From positions 778,217 through 842,216 of the forward strand of contig NZ_KQ236743.1 in the NCBI RefSeq assembly GCF_001185345.1: a stretch of DNA of 64,000 nucleotides, in the 5' to 3' direction. Made by a program: the position numbers and the translations under genes. The stretch is from Dorea sp. D27 (lineage in GTDB: Bacteria > Bacillota > Clostridia > Lachnospirales > Lachnospiraceae). Numbering within the stretch: position 1 is the first letter of the stretch; every line of letters begins with the position of its first letter. Positions 49,443-57,778 of this stretch are shown here, one piece after another. Below the pieces are notes generated by a model. The model worked only from the letters and a program-made list of their open reading frames with translations, ran no database searches and was not told the origin of the DNA.

Positions 49443-50182
49443 TGCGGTTTTATATCATGACATTATTTCCCGACATGGTGATGAACGGGCTTGGCACAAG
49501 TATTACCGGGCGGGCGATGGAGAAGAACCTGCTCGGAGTAGAGGCTGTCAATATCAGAGACTATGCGTTCAACAAGCATAACAGCGTAGACGATTATCCG
49601 TACGGCGGAGGAGCCGGCATGCTGATGCAGGCGGAACCGGTATATCAGGCTTACAGCGCCGTTAGGGAAAAGGCAGGCAGAAGCCCAAGGGTCATATATC
49701 TCTCCCCCCAGGGTCGTACGTTTGATCAGGAGATGGCAGAAGAACTGGCCCGGGAAGAGGAACTTGTACTGCTCTGCGGGCATTACGAAGGGATTGATGA
49801 AAGGGTGCTGGAAGAAATTGTGACAGATTACGTGTCCATCGGAGATTATGTGCTGACAGGAGGAGAACTTCCGGCCATGGTCATCGTTGACGCCGTCTCA
49901 CGTCTCGTGCCGGGGGTGCTTCATAACGACGTGTCCGCGGAGTTCGACAGCTTTCAGGACAATCTGCTTGAGTATCCGCAGTATTCACGTCCTGAAGTAT
50001 GGCACGGGAAACAGGTTCCTCCGGTGCTGCTGTCGGGGCACCATGCCAATGTTGAAAAATGGAGAAGGGAACAGTCTGTCATTCGCACGGCCAGGAACAG
50101 GCCAGATCTGCTTGAAAAAGCGGTGCTGGATGAAAAAGAAAAGGACCTTGTCCGAGATTTGCTCGGGAGAGAGGCATATTAG
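49442..50182 (+). CDS. trmD: tRNA (guanosine-37-N1)-methyltransferase TrmD
   Basis: Methylates G37 of tRNAs that read CNN codons and so keeps reading frame. The 246-residue SPOUT-fold protein shows [20 protein letters not shown], then [16 protein letters not shown], the SAM knot region [29 protein letters not shown], and SRLVPGVL. It starts on the last base of rimM. In Firmicutes rplS usually follows directly; here an SDR gene with its own promoter lies between. Confidence 0.98.
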   Translation: MRFYIMTLFPDMVMNGLGTSITGRAMEKNLLGVEAVNIRDYAFNKHNSVDDYPYGGGAGMLMQAEPVYQAYSAVREKAGRSPRVIYLSPQGRTFDQEMAEELAREEELVLLCGHYEGIDERVLEEIVTDYVSIGDYVLTGGELPAMVIVDAVSRLVPGVLHNDVSAEFDSFQDNLLEYPQYSRPEVWHGKQVPPVLLSGHHANVEKWRREQSVIRTARNRPDLLEKAVLDEKEKDLVRDLLGREAY

Positions 50183-50205
50183 CCGGAGTGGCGGGAACTT
50201 TTGGA

Positions 50206-50234
50206 TTGACGCCTGACCCACAGGCGTATAGTAT
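50206..50234 (+). promoter_or_regulatory. Promoter with spacer dyad for the SDR/HSDH gene
   Basis: TTGACG (50206-50211), a 17-bp spacer, TAGTAT (50229-50234). The perfect dyad CGCCTG-ACCCA-CAGGCG (50210-50226) fills the spacer. This position is typical of repressor operators. The start codon of the SDR is 41 bp past the -10 element. Confidence 0.65.
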
Positions 50235-50275
50235 GGAAGAAGAGACAAATTCAAACAATAAAGGAGAAGGTTAGG

Positions 50276-51055
50276 ATGGGAATATTTGATGGAAAGGTAG
50301 CAATCATAACAGGTGGGGGAAAAGCAAAGTCCATCGGCTACGGCATAGCTGTCGCTTATGCGAAAGAAGGCGCGAACCTGGCAATAACGGGAAGGAACGA
50401 AAAGAAGCTGCTGGACGCAAAAGAGGAGCTGGAACGCCTCTATGGTATCAAGGTACTGCCACTGCAGGCGGACGTGACACCGGATGAAGAATCCGAGGAA
50501 GTAGTAAAAGAAACGGTGAAGAAGGTTGCAGATACCTTCGGACGGATAGACGTGCTCATCAACAATGCACAGGCATCCGCATCAGGAATACCGCTGTCCA
50601 TGCATATGAAAGACCATTTCGACCTTGGTATCTATTCCGGCCTTTATGCTGTCTTCTATTATATGAGGGCGTGCTATCCGTATCTCAAGGAGACGCAGGG
50701 GTCTGTCATCAACTTTGCTTCCGGTGCAGGGCTGTTCGGCAATGCGGGACAGAGTTCCTATGCGGCGGCGAAGGAAGGAATCCGCGGGATTTCCCGAGTC
50801 GCGGCGACGGAATGGGGCAAGGACAATATCAATGTCAATGTCGTGTGCCCATTGGCTATGACCGCTCAGCTTGAGAACTTCAAGGAAGCATATCCGGAGG
50901 CGTATGAAAAGAATCTGAAAGCTGTCCCGATGGGACGCTTCGGGGATCCGGAAAAGGATATCGGACGCGTGTGCGTACATCTTGGATCACCTGATTTCAA
51001 ATATATGTCCGGCGAAACGCTTACGCTCGAAGGTGGTATGGGACAGCGCCCATAA
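50276..51055 (+). CDS. SDR oxidoreductase, 12alpha-hydroxysteroid-dehydrogenase-like
   Basis: Classical short-chain dehydrogenase of 259 aa. The cofactor site TGGGKAKSIGYGIA and GRNEKKL (Arg after the first strand suggests NADP) are present, as are NNAQA and the active-site Ser149, Tyr162 and Lys166. From memory, the sequence is very similar to the 12alpha-hydroxysteroid dehydrogenase of Clostridium sp. ATCC 29733, for example FDLGIYSGLYA, NVVCPLAMTAQLENF and YMSGETLTLEGGMGQRP. That enzyme oxidises the 12alpha-hydroxyl of cholic and deoxycholic acids. The assignment is not proven. It is inserted between trmD and rplS with its own promoter. Confidence 0.72.
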   Translation: MGIFDGKVAIITGGGKAKSIGYGIAVAYAKEGANLAITGRNEKKLLDAKEELERLYGIKVLPLQADVTPDEESEEVVKETVKKVADTFGRIDVLINNAQASASGIPLSMHMKDHFDLGIYSGLYAVFYYMRACYPYLKETQGSVINFASGAGLFGNAGQSSYAAAKEGIRGISRVAATEWGKDNINVNVVCPLAMTAQLENFKEAYPEAYEKNLKAVPMGRFGDPEKDIGRVCVHLGSPDFKYMSGETLTLEGGMGQRP

Positions 51056-51178
51056 TATAAATAAATACTTGCAAAACGTTGCATAATATGATAAACTATA
51101 GCATGTTGTGAAGAAAAGAGATGGTCCTCTGATACTGATGTATTAAGAACGTCCAAGCAAACGAGGAGGTCACACATA

Positions 51179-51526
51179 ATGAACGATATTATCAAAAACA
51201 TTGAAGCGGAACAGCTGAAAGAAAACGCGCCGGTATTTAACGTAGGTGATACGGTAAAGGTTTACGGCAAGATCAAAGAGGGTAACCGCGAGAGAATCCA
51301 GGTATACGAAGGAACTGTCCTTAAGAAACAGGGCGGTGGAGCAAGGGCTACCTTTACTGTAAGAAAGAATTCTAACGGAATCGGCGTGGAGAAGACATGG
51401 CCGCTGCATTCACCGAATGTAGAGCGGGTAGAAGTCATAAGAAGAGGTAAAGTAAGAAGAGCTAAGCTGAACTACCTGAGAAACCGTGTCGGCAAGAAGG
51501 CAAAAGTAAAAGAGTTAGTAAAATAA
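51179..51526 (+). CDS. rplS: 50S ribosomal protein L19
   Basis: A 115-residue protein at the 30S-50S interface. [40 protein letters not shown] and [20 protein letters not shown] identify bL19. GAGGAGG precedes the ATG. The 123 bp between the SDR gene and rplS hold TTGCAA and TATGAT-like boxes but no clear terminator. Expression may therefore come partly from an own promoter. Confidence 0.98.
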   Translation: MNDIIKNIEAEQLKENAPVFNVGDTVKVYGKIKEGNRERIQVYEGTVLKKQGGGARATFTVRKNSNGIGVEKTWPLHSPNVERVEVIRRGKVRRAKLNYLRNRVGKKAKVKELVK

Positions 51527-51627
51527 GAACGTATACTTTTAGAACTTTAAATGTTCAATAAAGTGCGAAGAGAGGACAAGTACATAATGTATATTGTCCT
51601 CTTTCTGTTATAAGGGACAGGAGGTGG

Positions 51628-52245
51628 ATGAGAGGCTCCGGCCTTTTATGCTGTATGAGAAGAAGAAGGAAAAGCCTCGGCTTTGCCAGGAAAAGAAGGA
51701 GAATTCGTATCAATTGGGAATATCTCCCTGTAATCGGGAAGTGGGTTTTTAAAATTGCGGTCGTCTGCCTTCTGGCCTTCGTGTACGTGTGGTATTTCGG
51801 ACAGCGGGTCAGCACGATAGGCGACTCGATGAATCCGGTGCTTGAAAACGGCGATGTGGTGCTGATAAACCGGATTGTCTACAATGCCACAAGCCCGAAG
51901 CGGGGAGACATCATTGCATTCAAGCCAAAAGGCAATGATAACGCGCATTATTATATCAAGCGTATCGTAGGCCTTCCTGGCGAAACGATAGAGATAATCG
52001 AAAACAGTATCTATATTAACGGCAAGAAGATAGAGGAGGATTACGAGACGACAGACATTGATGACGTCGGGATAGCTTCCGAGAAGATTACGCTTGGCGG
52101 GGACGAGTATTTTGTGCTCGGGGACAACCGTGAAAACAGTGAAGACAGCCGTAACGCGGACGTCGGGAATGTGAAGAGGAATTATATATACGGGGAAGTC
52201 TGGTTCACGGTATCCCCGAGAAAGAATATCGGATTTGTAAGATAA
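51628..52245 (+). CDS. lepB: Signal peptidase I, first copy
   Basis: Membrane serine protease that removes signal peptides. The 205-residue protein has a basic N-terminus, one transmembrane helix (about residues 38-56) and then the S26 domain. The Ser nucleophile is in IGDSMNPVLENGD and the Lys in YYIKRIVGLPGE; GDEYFVLGDNRENSEDSR closes box E. The start at 51628 has a ribosome site only 2-3 bp away; an ATG at 51655 is an alternative. A second signal peptidase lies beyond rbgA. The two are clearly different sequences. Confidence 0.9.
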   Translation: MRGSGLLCCMRRRRKSLGFARKRRRIRINWEYLPVIGKWVFKIAVVCLLAFVYVWYFGQRVSTIGDSMNPVLENGDVVLINRIVYNATSPKRGDIIAFKPKGNDNAHYYIKRIVGLPGETIEIIENSIYINGKKIEEDYETTDIDDVGIASEKITLGGDEYFVLGDNRENSEDSRNADVGNVKRNYIYGEVWFTVSPRKNIGFVR

Positions 52246-52256
52246 GGAGAACAATT

Positions 52257-53105
52257 ATGCATTTTCAATGGTATCCGGGTCATATGACGAAGGCGAAACG
52301 TATGATGCAGGAAAATATAAAGCTGATAGACCTGGTGATTGAACTGGTAGATGCCAGGATTCCGCTCAGCAGCAGGAATCCTGACATAGATGAGCTTGGA
52401 AAGCACAAAGCGAGGCTTATTCTGCTGAATAAGGCGGACCTGGCGGAAGAGAAATGGAATGACGCATGGGCGGAATATTTCAGGGGAGAAGGATTCTCCG
52501 TCGTGAAAGTCAATTCAAAAAAAGGCGGCGGAATGAAATCCATCCACGGCGTGATTCAGGAAGCCTGTAGAGAAAAGATAGAGCGGGACCGAAAGCGCGG
52601 CATATTGAACCGGCCCGTGCGTGCCATGGTAGTCGGAATCCCGAATGTAGGAAAATCTACATTCATCAACAGCCTGGCAGGGAAATCATGTACCAAGACG
52701 GGGAATAAGCCCGGGGTCACGAAGGGAAAGCAGTGGATACGCCTGAACAAACAGGTGGAACTGCTTGACACGCCGGGCATCCTCTGGCCGAAATTCGAGG
52801 ATCAGCAGGTGGGGCTGAAACTGGCCTTTATCGGCTCTATGAAAGACGACATACTGCAGACGGAGGAACTGGGCGCTGAACTGATTCGCTTTATGCTGGA
52901 CAACTATCCGGGAGTGCTGGAAAGCAAGTATACGATAGAGGAAGACGGCGACGTCTATGCCACTTTAAGCCGAATCGCGGAAAGCAGGCATTGCCTTGTA
53001 CGTGGCAATGAACTGGATACGGAGAAGGCGGCGCTGCTCCTTATGGACGACTTCCGCAATGGCAAGCTGGGACGCCTGACACTGGAATATCCGCCGGAAG
53101 TATGA
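52257..53105 (+). CDS. rbgA: Ribosome biogenesis GTPase RbgA (YlqF)
   Basis: Circularly permuted GTPase needed for late 50S assembly. The 282-residue protein begins with FQWYPGHMTKAKRMM. The permuted motif order is seen as NKADL (G4, near residue 60) before GIPNVGKSTFINSLAG (G1, near 125) and DTPGILWPK (G3, near 170), then a C-terminal RNA-binding helical domain. AAGGAG precedes the ATG. It lies 11 bp after one lepB and reaches the other. Confidence 0.96.
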   Translation: MHFQWYPGHMTKAKRMMQENIKLIDLVIELVDARIPLSSRNPDIDELGKHKARLILLNKADLAEEKWNDAWAEYFRGEGFSVVKVNSKKGGGMKSIHGVIQEACREKIERDRKRGILNRPVRAMVVGIPNVGKSTFINSLAGKSCTKTGNKPGVTKGKQWIRLNKQVELLDTPGILWPKFEDQQVGLKLAFIGSMKDDILQTEELGAELIRFMLDNYPGVLESKYTIEEDGDVYATLSRIAESRHCLVRGNELDTEKAALLLMDDFRNGKLGRLTLEYPPEV

Positions 53106-53146
53106 TAGAATGCAGAGGTAAGCATGGAGAAAGGGGCACACGATAT

Positions 53147-53713
53147 ATGTCGAGACGCAGAAAAAGAGATATGGGGGGAAGTGTACTGAGGGAGCTGGGA
53201 GGCTGGCTTCTCTACATACTGATTATTGTAGGTCTCACGTACCTGATCATTACCTTCGTGGGACAGCGTACCCGGGTAAGCGGTTATTCTATGGAACCGA
53301 CCCTGAGCGACGGCGACAGTCTCATTGTAGATAAGATAAGCTACCGCTTCAGGGAGCCTAAGAGGTTTGACATCATAGTATTTCCATATAAACATGAAAA
53401 GAACACATACTATATCAAGAGGATTATCGGCCTGCCGGGCGAAACGGTACAGGTAACAGACGGTTATGTATATATTGACGGGCAGAAGCTGGAAAGCGAC
53501 ACATATGGAGCGGAACTTATACAATCTCCGCAGACGGCGGCAAGTCCAATCACGCTTGGAGATGATGAGTATTTCGTGATGGGAGATAACAGAAACCACA
53601 GTTCTGACAGCAGGGATCCGAGCGTAGGCGTTATCCAACGGAAGGATCTGATGGGAAGGGCTTTTCTGCGTGTCTATCCGTTTGACCATATAGGAGTAAT
53701 CAAACATGAATAA
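53147..53713 (+). CDS. lepB: Signal peptidase I, second copy
   Basis: A second S26 peptidase, 188 aa. A transmembrane helix (about residues 18-38, LLYILIIVGLTYLIITFVG) is followed by the Ser in SGYSMEPTLSDGD, the Lys in YYIKRIIGLPGE and the conserved GDDEYFVMGDNRNHSSDSRD. The start at 53147 follows AAAGGGG with about 10 bp of spacing; an ATG at 53102 overlapping rbgA is possible. Its stop overlaps rnhB by 8 bp. Two type I peptidases in one operon may differ in substrate range. Confidence 0.9.
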   Translation: MSRRRKRDMGGSVLRELGGWLLYILIIVGLTYLIITFVGQRTRVSGYSMEPTLSDGDSLIVDKISYRFREPKRFDIIVFPYKHEKNTYYIKRIIGLPGETVQVTDGYVYIDGQKLESDTYGAELIQSPQTAASPITLGDDEYFVMGDNRNHSSDSRDPSVGVIQRKDLMGRAFLRVYPFDHIGVIKHE

Positions 53714-54365
53714 GCGGGAAGAAGAGAAGCTGCGCAAGCGGGAAGAGAGGCTGCAGAAAGAGCGGGAACGCACTGCAATCATGAGCATATTTGAAAAGGA
53801 ATATGATTGGTGCCGCTATATCTGCGGCATAGACGAAGTAGGCAGGGGACCGCTTGCCGGGCCGGTAGTGGCCGGGGCGGTAATCCTGCCTAAAGACAAT
53901 CCGATACTGTATCTGAACGACTCCAAGAAGCTGTCGGAAAAGAAAAGGGAACTGCTGTACGATGAAATCATGGAGAAAGCAGTGGCAACCGGCATCGGTA
54001 TCATAGGGCCGCGGCGCATTGATGAAATCAACATCCTGCAGGCCACATATGAGGCCATGCGCATGGCGGTCGCAGACTTGAAGGTACGGCCGGACATCCT
54101 GCTCAATGACGCGGTAACGATTCCGGAAGTGGATATCCCCCAGGTACCCATCATAAAAGGAGATGCCAAAAGCATATCCATAGCGGCGGCAAGCATTATT
54201 GCCAAGGTGACCAGGGACAGGCTTATGGTGGAATATGAAGAGGTTCTGCCGGGATATGACTTTGCAAACAACAAAGGATATGGTACGAGGGCACATATCG
54301 CGGGTCTGAAAGAACTTGGACCATCACCTATACACAGGGCGACATTTATCAGGAATTTCATATGA
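53706..54365 (+). CDS. rnhB: Ribonuclease HII
   Basis: Degrades the RNA strand of RNA-DNA hybrids and removes single ribonucleotides from DNA. The 219-residue protein has an unusual charged N-terminal helix (MNKREEEKLRKREERLQKER, about 25 residues), then the catalytic ICGIDEVGRGPLAGPVVAGA with Asp43 and Glu44, GPRRIDEINI, and the late Asp in IIKGDAKSISIAAASIIAKV. It overlaps lepB by 8 bp and is followed by yraN. It is in its usual position after rbgA. Confidence 0.96.
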   Translation: MNKREEEKLRKREERLQKERERTAIMSIFEKEYDWCRYICGIDEVGRGPLAGPVVAGAVILPKDNPILYLNDSKKLSEKKRELLYDEIMEKAVATGIGIIGPRRIDEINILQATYEAMRMAVADLKVRPDILLNDAVTIPEVDIPQVPIIKGDAKSISIAAASIIAKVTRDRLMVEYEEVLPGYDFANNKGYGTRAHIAGLKELGPSPIHRATFIRNFI

Positions 54366-54394
54366 GCGGCAATCCGCGACGGAAAGAGGTGACG

Positions 54395-54745
54395 ATGGCT
54401 TACAATAAGAGGGCAGAGGGCAGCCGGTATGAACAGATGGCCGGAACGTATCTGGAAGAGTGCGGTTACGAGATTATCCGCTATAATTACCGGTGCCGTA
54501 TCGGCGAGATTGATATCATTGCGAGAGACAAGGATGCACTCGTATTCTGTGAAGTCAAATACAGAAGGAATACATCCAAAGGACATCCCGCGGAGGCGGT
54601 GGATGCAAGGAAACAGCGGGTGCTGGCAAAATGCGCCATGTGCTATATTACCGTAAACGGGCTGTCCGGCATGTCTTGCCGGTTTGATGTGATAGCAATA
54701 CTGGGGGGAGAAATCTCTCATATTAAGAATGCATTTGAATGTTGA
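54395..54745 (+). CDS. yraN: YraN family protein (UPF0102, nuclease fold)
   Basis: A 116-residue protein of the YraN/UPF0102 family, with an endonuclease-like core. RAEGSRYEQMAGTYLEECGY precedes IGEIDIIARDKDALVFCEVK with the acidic residues and Lys of a PD-(D/E)XK-like site. AAGAGGTG supports the start at 54395, though an ATGA overlap with rnhB (54362) is possible. It is commonly encoded after rnhB. The function is unknown; recent reports tie the family to DNA uptake and recombination. Confidence 0.9.
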   Translation: MAYNKRAEGSRYEQMAGTYLEECGYEIIRYNYRCRIGEIDIIARDKDALVFCEVKYRRNTSKGHPAEAVDARKQRVLAKCAMCYITVNGLSGMSCRFDVIAILGGEISHIKNAFEC

Positions 54746-54754
54746 GGAGAACAG

Positions 54755-55588
54755 ATGAAGCTGGATTTAAAATACAAGAATAAGGAACATATATTTGACA
54801 TCAGAGAAAAGGAAGGGGTGCCATATCTTGTCTATCCGCTGCTCGAAGAGACGGGAATCATAAAGCATGGATTTTCTACGAGGATGGGGGGCGTCAGCAC
54901 AGAAAACTGCGCCACGATGAATATCAGCACGACGCGTGGGGACGCGCCGGAAGCCGTGACGGAGAACCGCAGACGCATAGCAGCGGCAATCGGGGTACGG
55001 CCGGAAGATATGACATACACGCACCAGACGCATACCACGAAGGTTGCAGTGGTTGAAGAAAAGGACAGAGGCACCCGTTTTATGGAGACGGATGGAATGG
55101 TGACGAATGTGCCTGACATATGCCTCGTCACATTCTATGCCGACTGTGTGCCGCTGTTTTTTGTTGACCCGGTGCATAAGGCTATCGGTCTTACGCATTC
55201 CGGATGGCGCGGCACGGTAGGGAGAATCGGGGAGGTCACGGTGGAGAAGATGGCCGAGAATTACGGCACGGATCCGAAAGACGTGATTGCTGCCATCGGG
55301 CCTTCTATCTGCCAGGACTGCTATGAAGTCAGTGAAGATGTAATCTGTCGTTTCAGGGAAAATTTTCCTGAGGACTGCTGGCCGGATATATTCTATAATA
55401 AAGAGGATGGAAAGTACCAGCTGAACCTGTGGAAGGCCAACGAACATGTTCTCACGAAAGCTGGTATACTGAAAGAACATATAGCGACGACGAATGTCTG
55501 TACACATTGTAATCCGGACATTCTTTTCTCACACAGAACGGCAGGAGAGAAAAGGGGAAACTTAAGCGCGTTCCTTGCACTTAAGTAG
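54755..55588 (+). CDS. pgeF: Peptidoglycan editing factor PgeF (laccase-domain protein)
   Basis: A 277-residue protein of the multicopper-oxidase-like (DUF152/YfiH) family, whose members edit mis-incorporated muropeptides and also act on purine nucleosides. The Zn/active-site motifs are GFSTRMGGVS, HQTHTTKVAVV, TFYADCVPLFF (Asp, Cys), THSGWRGTV and IGPSICQDCYEVS. GAGGAG precedes the ATG. It lies 9 bp after yraN, so it belongs to the tail of the superoperon. The enzymatic target is inferred from the family. Confidence 0.93.
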   Translation: MKLDLKYKNKEHIFDIREKEGVPYLVYPLLEETGIIKHGFSTRMGGVSTENCATMNISTTRGDAPEAVTENRRRIAAAIGVRPEDMTYTHQTHTTKVAVVEEKDRGTRFMETDGMVTNVPDICLVTFYADCVPLFFVDPVHKAIGLTHSGWRGTVGRIGEVTVEKMAENYGTDPKDVIAAIGPSICQDCYEVSEDVICRFRENFPEDCWPDIFYNKEDGKYQLNLWKANEHVLTKAGILKEHIATTNVCTHCNPDILFSHRTAGEKRGNLSAFLALK

Positions 55589-55608
55589 ACGCGGGAGGAG
55601 TATAACTT

Positions 55609-56490
55609 ATGGGAACAAACGAAGTCACAGAAGTTACGCAAGAAGCGGTAGAAAATGCAAATGAATTTGTACAGTATTTCCAGGATCATATTCCGTCCCT
55701 GATTGGATTTGGGATAAAAGTACTGATTGCGCTCATTGCATTTTTTATCGGCAGGATACTGATAAAATGGGCGAGAAAGATAGTGAGGGCATCTCTGGAA
55801 CGTTCTGAGGCGGATAAAGGCGTGGAGCAGTTTGTAGATTCCGTTCTCAAAGCGGGCCTGTACGTCTTGCTCATATTTACCATTGCCGCAAAGCTGGGCG
55901 TGGATACGACATCCGTGGCGGCGCTTGTGGCATCGGGAGGCGTGGCTATCGGCCTTGCGCTGCAGGGGAGCCTGTCGAATTTTGCAGGAGGAGTGCTCAT
56001 ACTACTTCTGAAGCCGTTCACGGTAGGAGATTACATCATCGAGGATTCCAACGGCAATGAAGGGACTGTGAAGGAGATTCAGATATTCTACACGAAGCTC
56101 AGCACGATTGACAATAAGACGATTGTCATACCTAACGGCATGCTCACGAACAACAGCCTGACCAATGCCACGGCCAAGGACGAGCGGCGGCTCGACCTGA
56201 AGGTAGATATCTCTTATCATGCAGATTTGAGGAAGGCAAAAGATATCATTGAAAATCTGCTGAAAAAAGATGACTGCATATTGAAAGAGGAAGAGATTGT
56301 CGTGTTCGTAGATGAGCTGGCGGCGAGCGCTGTCATCATCGGAGCCCGGGCGTGGGTGAAAAGCGAGGATTTCTGGCCGACAAAGTGGCGGCTGCTGGAG
56401 GAGATCAAGCTGACGCTTGATGCAAGGGGAATAGAGATTCCGTACCAGCAGGTAACGGTGCATATGTCACAGCAGGAAGCAAAGAGATAA
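55609..56490 (+). CDS. mscS: MscS-family mechanosensitive channel
   Basis: Small-conductance channel that opens on membrane tension during osmotic downshock. The 293-residue protein has three hydrophobic segments up to residue 125, ending in the pore-lining GGVAIGLALQGSLSNFAGGV. The beta domain (ILLLKPFTVGDYIIEDSNGN, with PNGMLTNNSLTNAT) and a C-terminal mixed domain follow. AGGAGTA precedes the ATG. A long terminator ends the transcript. The length is typical of the E. coli MscS class. Confidence 0.93.
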   Translation: MGTNEVTEVTQEAVENANEFVQYFQDHIPSLIGFGIKVLIALIAFFIGRILIKWARKIVRASLERSEADKGVEQFVDSVLKAGLYVLLIFTIAAKLGVDTTSVAALVASGGVAIGLALQGSLSNFAGGVLILLLKPFTVGDYIIEDSNGNEGTVKEIQIFYTKLSTIDNKTIVIPNGMLTNNSLTNATAKDERRLDLKVDISYHADLRKAKDIIENLLKKDDCILKEEEIVVFVDELAASAVIIGARAWVKSEDFWPTKWRLLEEIKLTLDARGIEIPYQQVTVHMSQQEAKR

Positions 56491-56496
56491 TAGAAC

Positions 56497-56548
56497 ATAA
56501 ATAGAGTAGAGAAATAATTCTCAGCAATTATTTCTCTACTCTATTTAT
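56497..56548. terminator. Bidirectional terminator between mscS and tRNA-Thr
   Basis: A 23-bp perfect stem, 56497-56519 with 56526-56548, joined by a 6-base loop. It is AT-rich at the base (ATAAATAGAG / CTCTATTTAT) and would work in both directions, for mscS (+) and tRNA-Thr (-). Confidence 0.85.
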
Positions 56549-56551
56549 ATA

Positions 56552-56624
56552 AGCTGGAAATCGGACTTGAACCGACGACCCCTTCATTACGAGTGAAGTG
56601 CTCTACCGACTGAGCTATTCCAGC
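56552..56624 (-). tRNA. tRNA-Thr, anticodon CGU
   Basis: 73-nt cloverleaf on the minus strand. Acceptor GCTGGAA pairs with TTCCAGC (discriminator T). The D-arm contains TAGCTCAGTCGG, the anticodon stem is TTCAC with GTGAA-type pairing around loop CTCGTAA, and the T-loop is GGTTCAAGTCC. CGU reads ACG codons. The 3' CCA is not encoded. The only tRNA in the window. Confidence 0.92.
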
Positions 56625-56765
56625 CTGCCGACTGCTTGACCGCAGCCACAAATATTATTATAGCGTATTTGCCAAGTTTTGCAAGAACTTTTTGCAAATA
56701 TTTTAAAGATTATGTTAGAATAGGTTATACAATGCATAAAAATCGTATTTGATGAGGAATGAGAT

Positions 56766-57671
56766 ATGGAACATAGAGTGATTTATCCCCGTCCGTTGAA
56801 AAAAGGGGATCAGGTATGTGTTATTGACCCGGCCAATGCATTTACGGAGGAAGGAATCCGCAATGCGCGGGCATTTTTGGAAGGGAAAGGGTTTCGAGTC
56901 GTCTTTTCGGAGGATATGGCATTTAAACGGGGAACGGCCGAAGAGAGGGCAGACAGGCTGAATGGCGTACTGCGCGACCGAAGTAACAGGGCGGTGCTCT
57001 GTATGTGGGGCGGCTATGGTACGATACCGCTGCTTGATAAGATAGACTATGAGGCGGTAAGAACCAACAGGCCCATATTTTCCGGATTCAGTGATATTAC
57101 GGCAATCCACACAGCCTTCCAGAACAGGGCAGGCCTTGTGACATTCCACGGTCCTGCTCTTTACAGTCCCAAACGTCCGGTAACACCAGAGGCGCAGAAG
57201 CAGTTTATAGATATGGTGATGCACCCGCAAAGCAGGAGAGAATTATGTAACCTGAATGGCGAACCGTTCCGCACCATCAGAGGGGGAACCGCGCAGGGCC
57301 GCCTTACAGGGGGGAACATGACAATCGTAAGCCGGCTTATGGGGACGCCTTATGAGATTGACACAGAAGGCAAAATCATTTTTCTGGAAGAGGTGGGAGA
57401 GAAGCCGTACCGCCTCCATGGAATGCTGTATCAGCTCAAGCTCGGCGGAAAATTCAAGGATGCCGCGGGCGTCATCATCGGCGGGCTGACCGGGTGTGAC
57501 GACGAAGGCCGTCCTGGAAGCGGAGAGGAGGCTGTCCGTACCGTTCTGGAAGATACGGATATCCCTGTCATCTGCAATGTGCGCGCAGGCCACTTGCGTG
57601 ATCCTCTGACGCTGCCCCTTGGGTCAGAAGCAAAGCTGGAAGGAGACAGAGTGATCATCATAGGGACATAA
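56766..57671 (+). CDS. S66 family LD-carboxypeptidase
   Basis: Serine peptidase that trims L,D-linked tetrapeptides in murein recycling; some relatives (MccF) inactivate microcin C. The 301-residue protein has the N-terminal LKKGDQVCVIDPANAFTEEG, the nucleophile Ser109 in FSGFSDITAIH, the Glu of IIFLEEVGEKPYRLHGML and the His of VRAGHLRDPLTLPLG. GAGATATG-type sequence precedes the start, and the ribosome site is weak. It is a single gene downstream of the tRNA. Confidence 0.9.
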   Translation: MEHRVIYPRPLKKGDQVCVIDPANAFTEEGIRNARAFLEGKGFRVVFSEDMAFKRGTAEERADRLNGVLRDRSNRAVLCMWGGYGTIPLLDKIDYEAVRTNRPIFSGFSDITAIHTAFQNRAGLVTFHGPALYSPKRPVTPEAQKQFIDMVMHPQSRRELCNLNGEPFRTIRGGTAQGRLTGGNMTIVSRLMGTPYEIDTEGKIIFLEEVGEKPYRLHGMLYQLKLGGKFKDAAGVIIGGLTGCDDEGRPGSGEEAVRTVLEDTDIPVICNVRAGHLRDPLTLPLGSEAKLEGDRVIIIGT

Positions 57672-57778
57672 ATGCAGAAGCGGAGCTTTTCTTGTATTTT
57701 TTGTGATTTTATGTTATAGTATGAATAATACTACTAACATTATTAAAACATTTTTCGTACAAGCGGGGAGGGGTTCCA

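Noticed and set aside
50276..51055. FabG (3-oxoacyl-ACP reductase)
   Set aside because: The Gly-rich segment TGGGKAKSIGYG and other blocks match hydroxysteroid dehydrogenases better, and there are no fatty-acid genes around.
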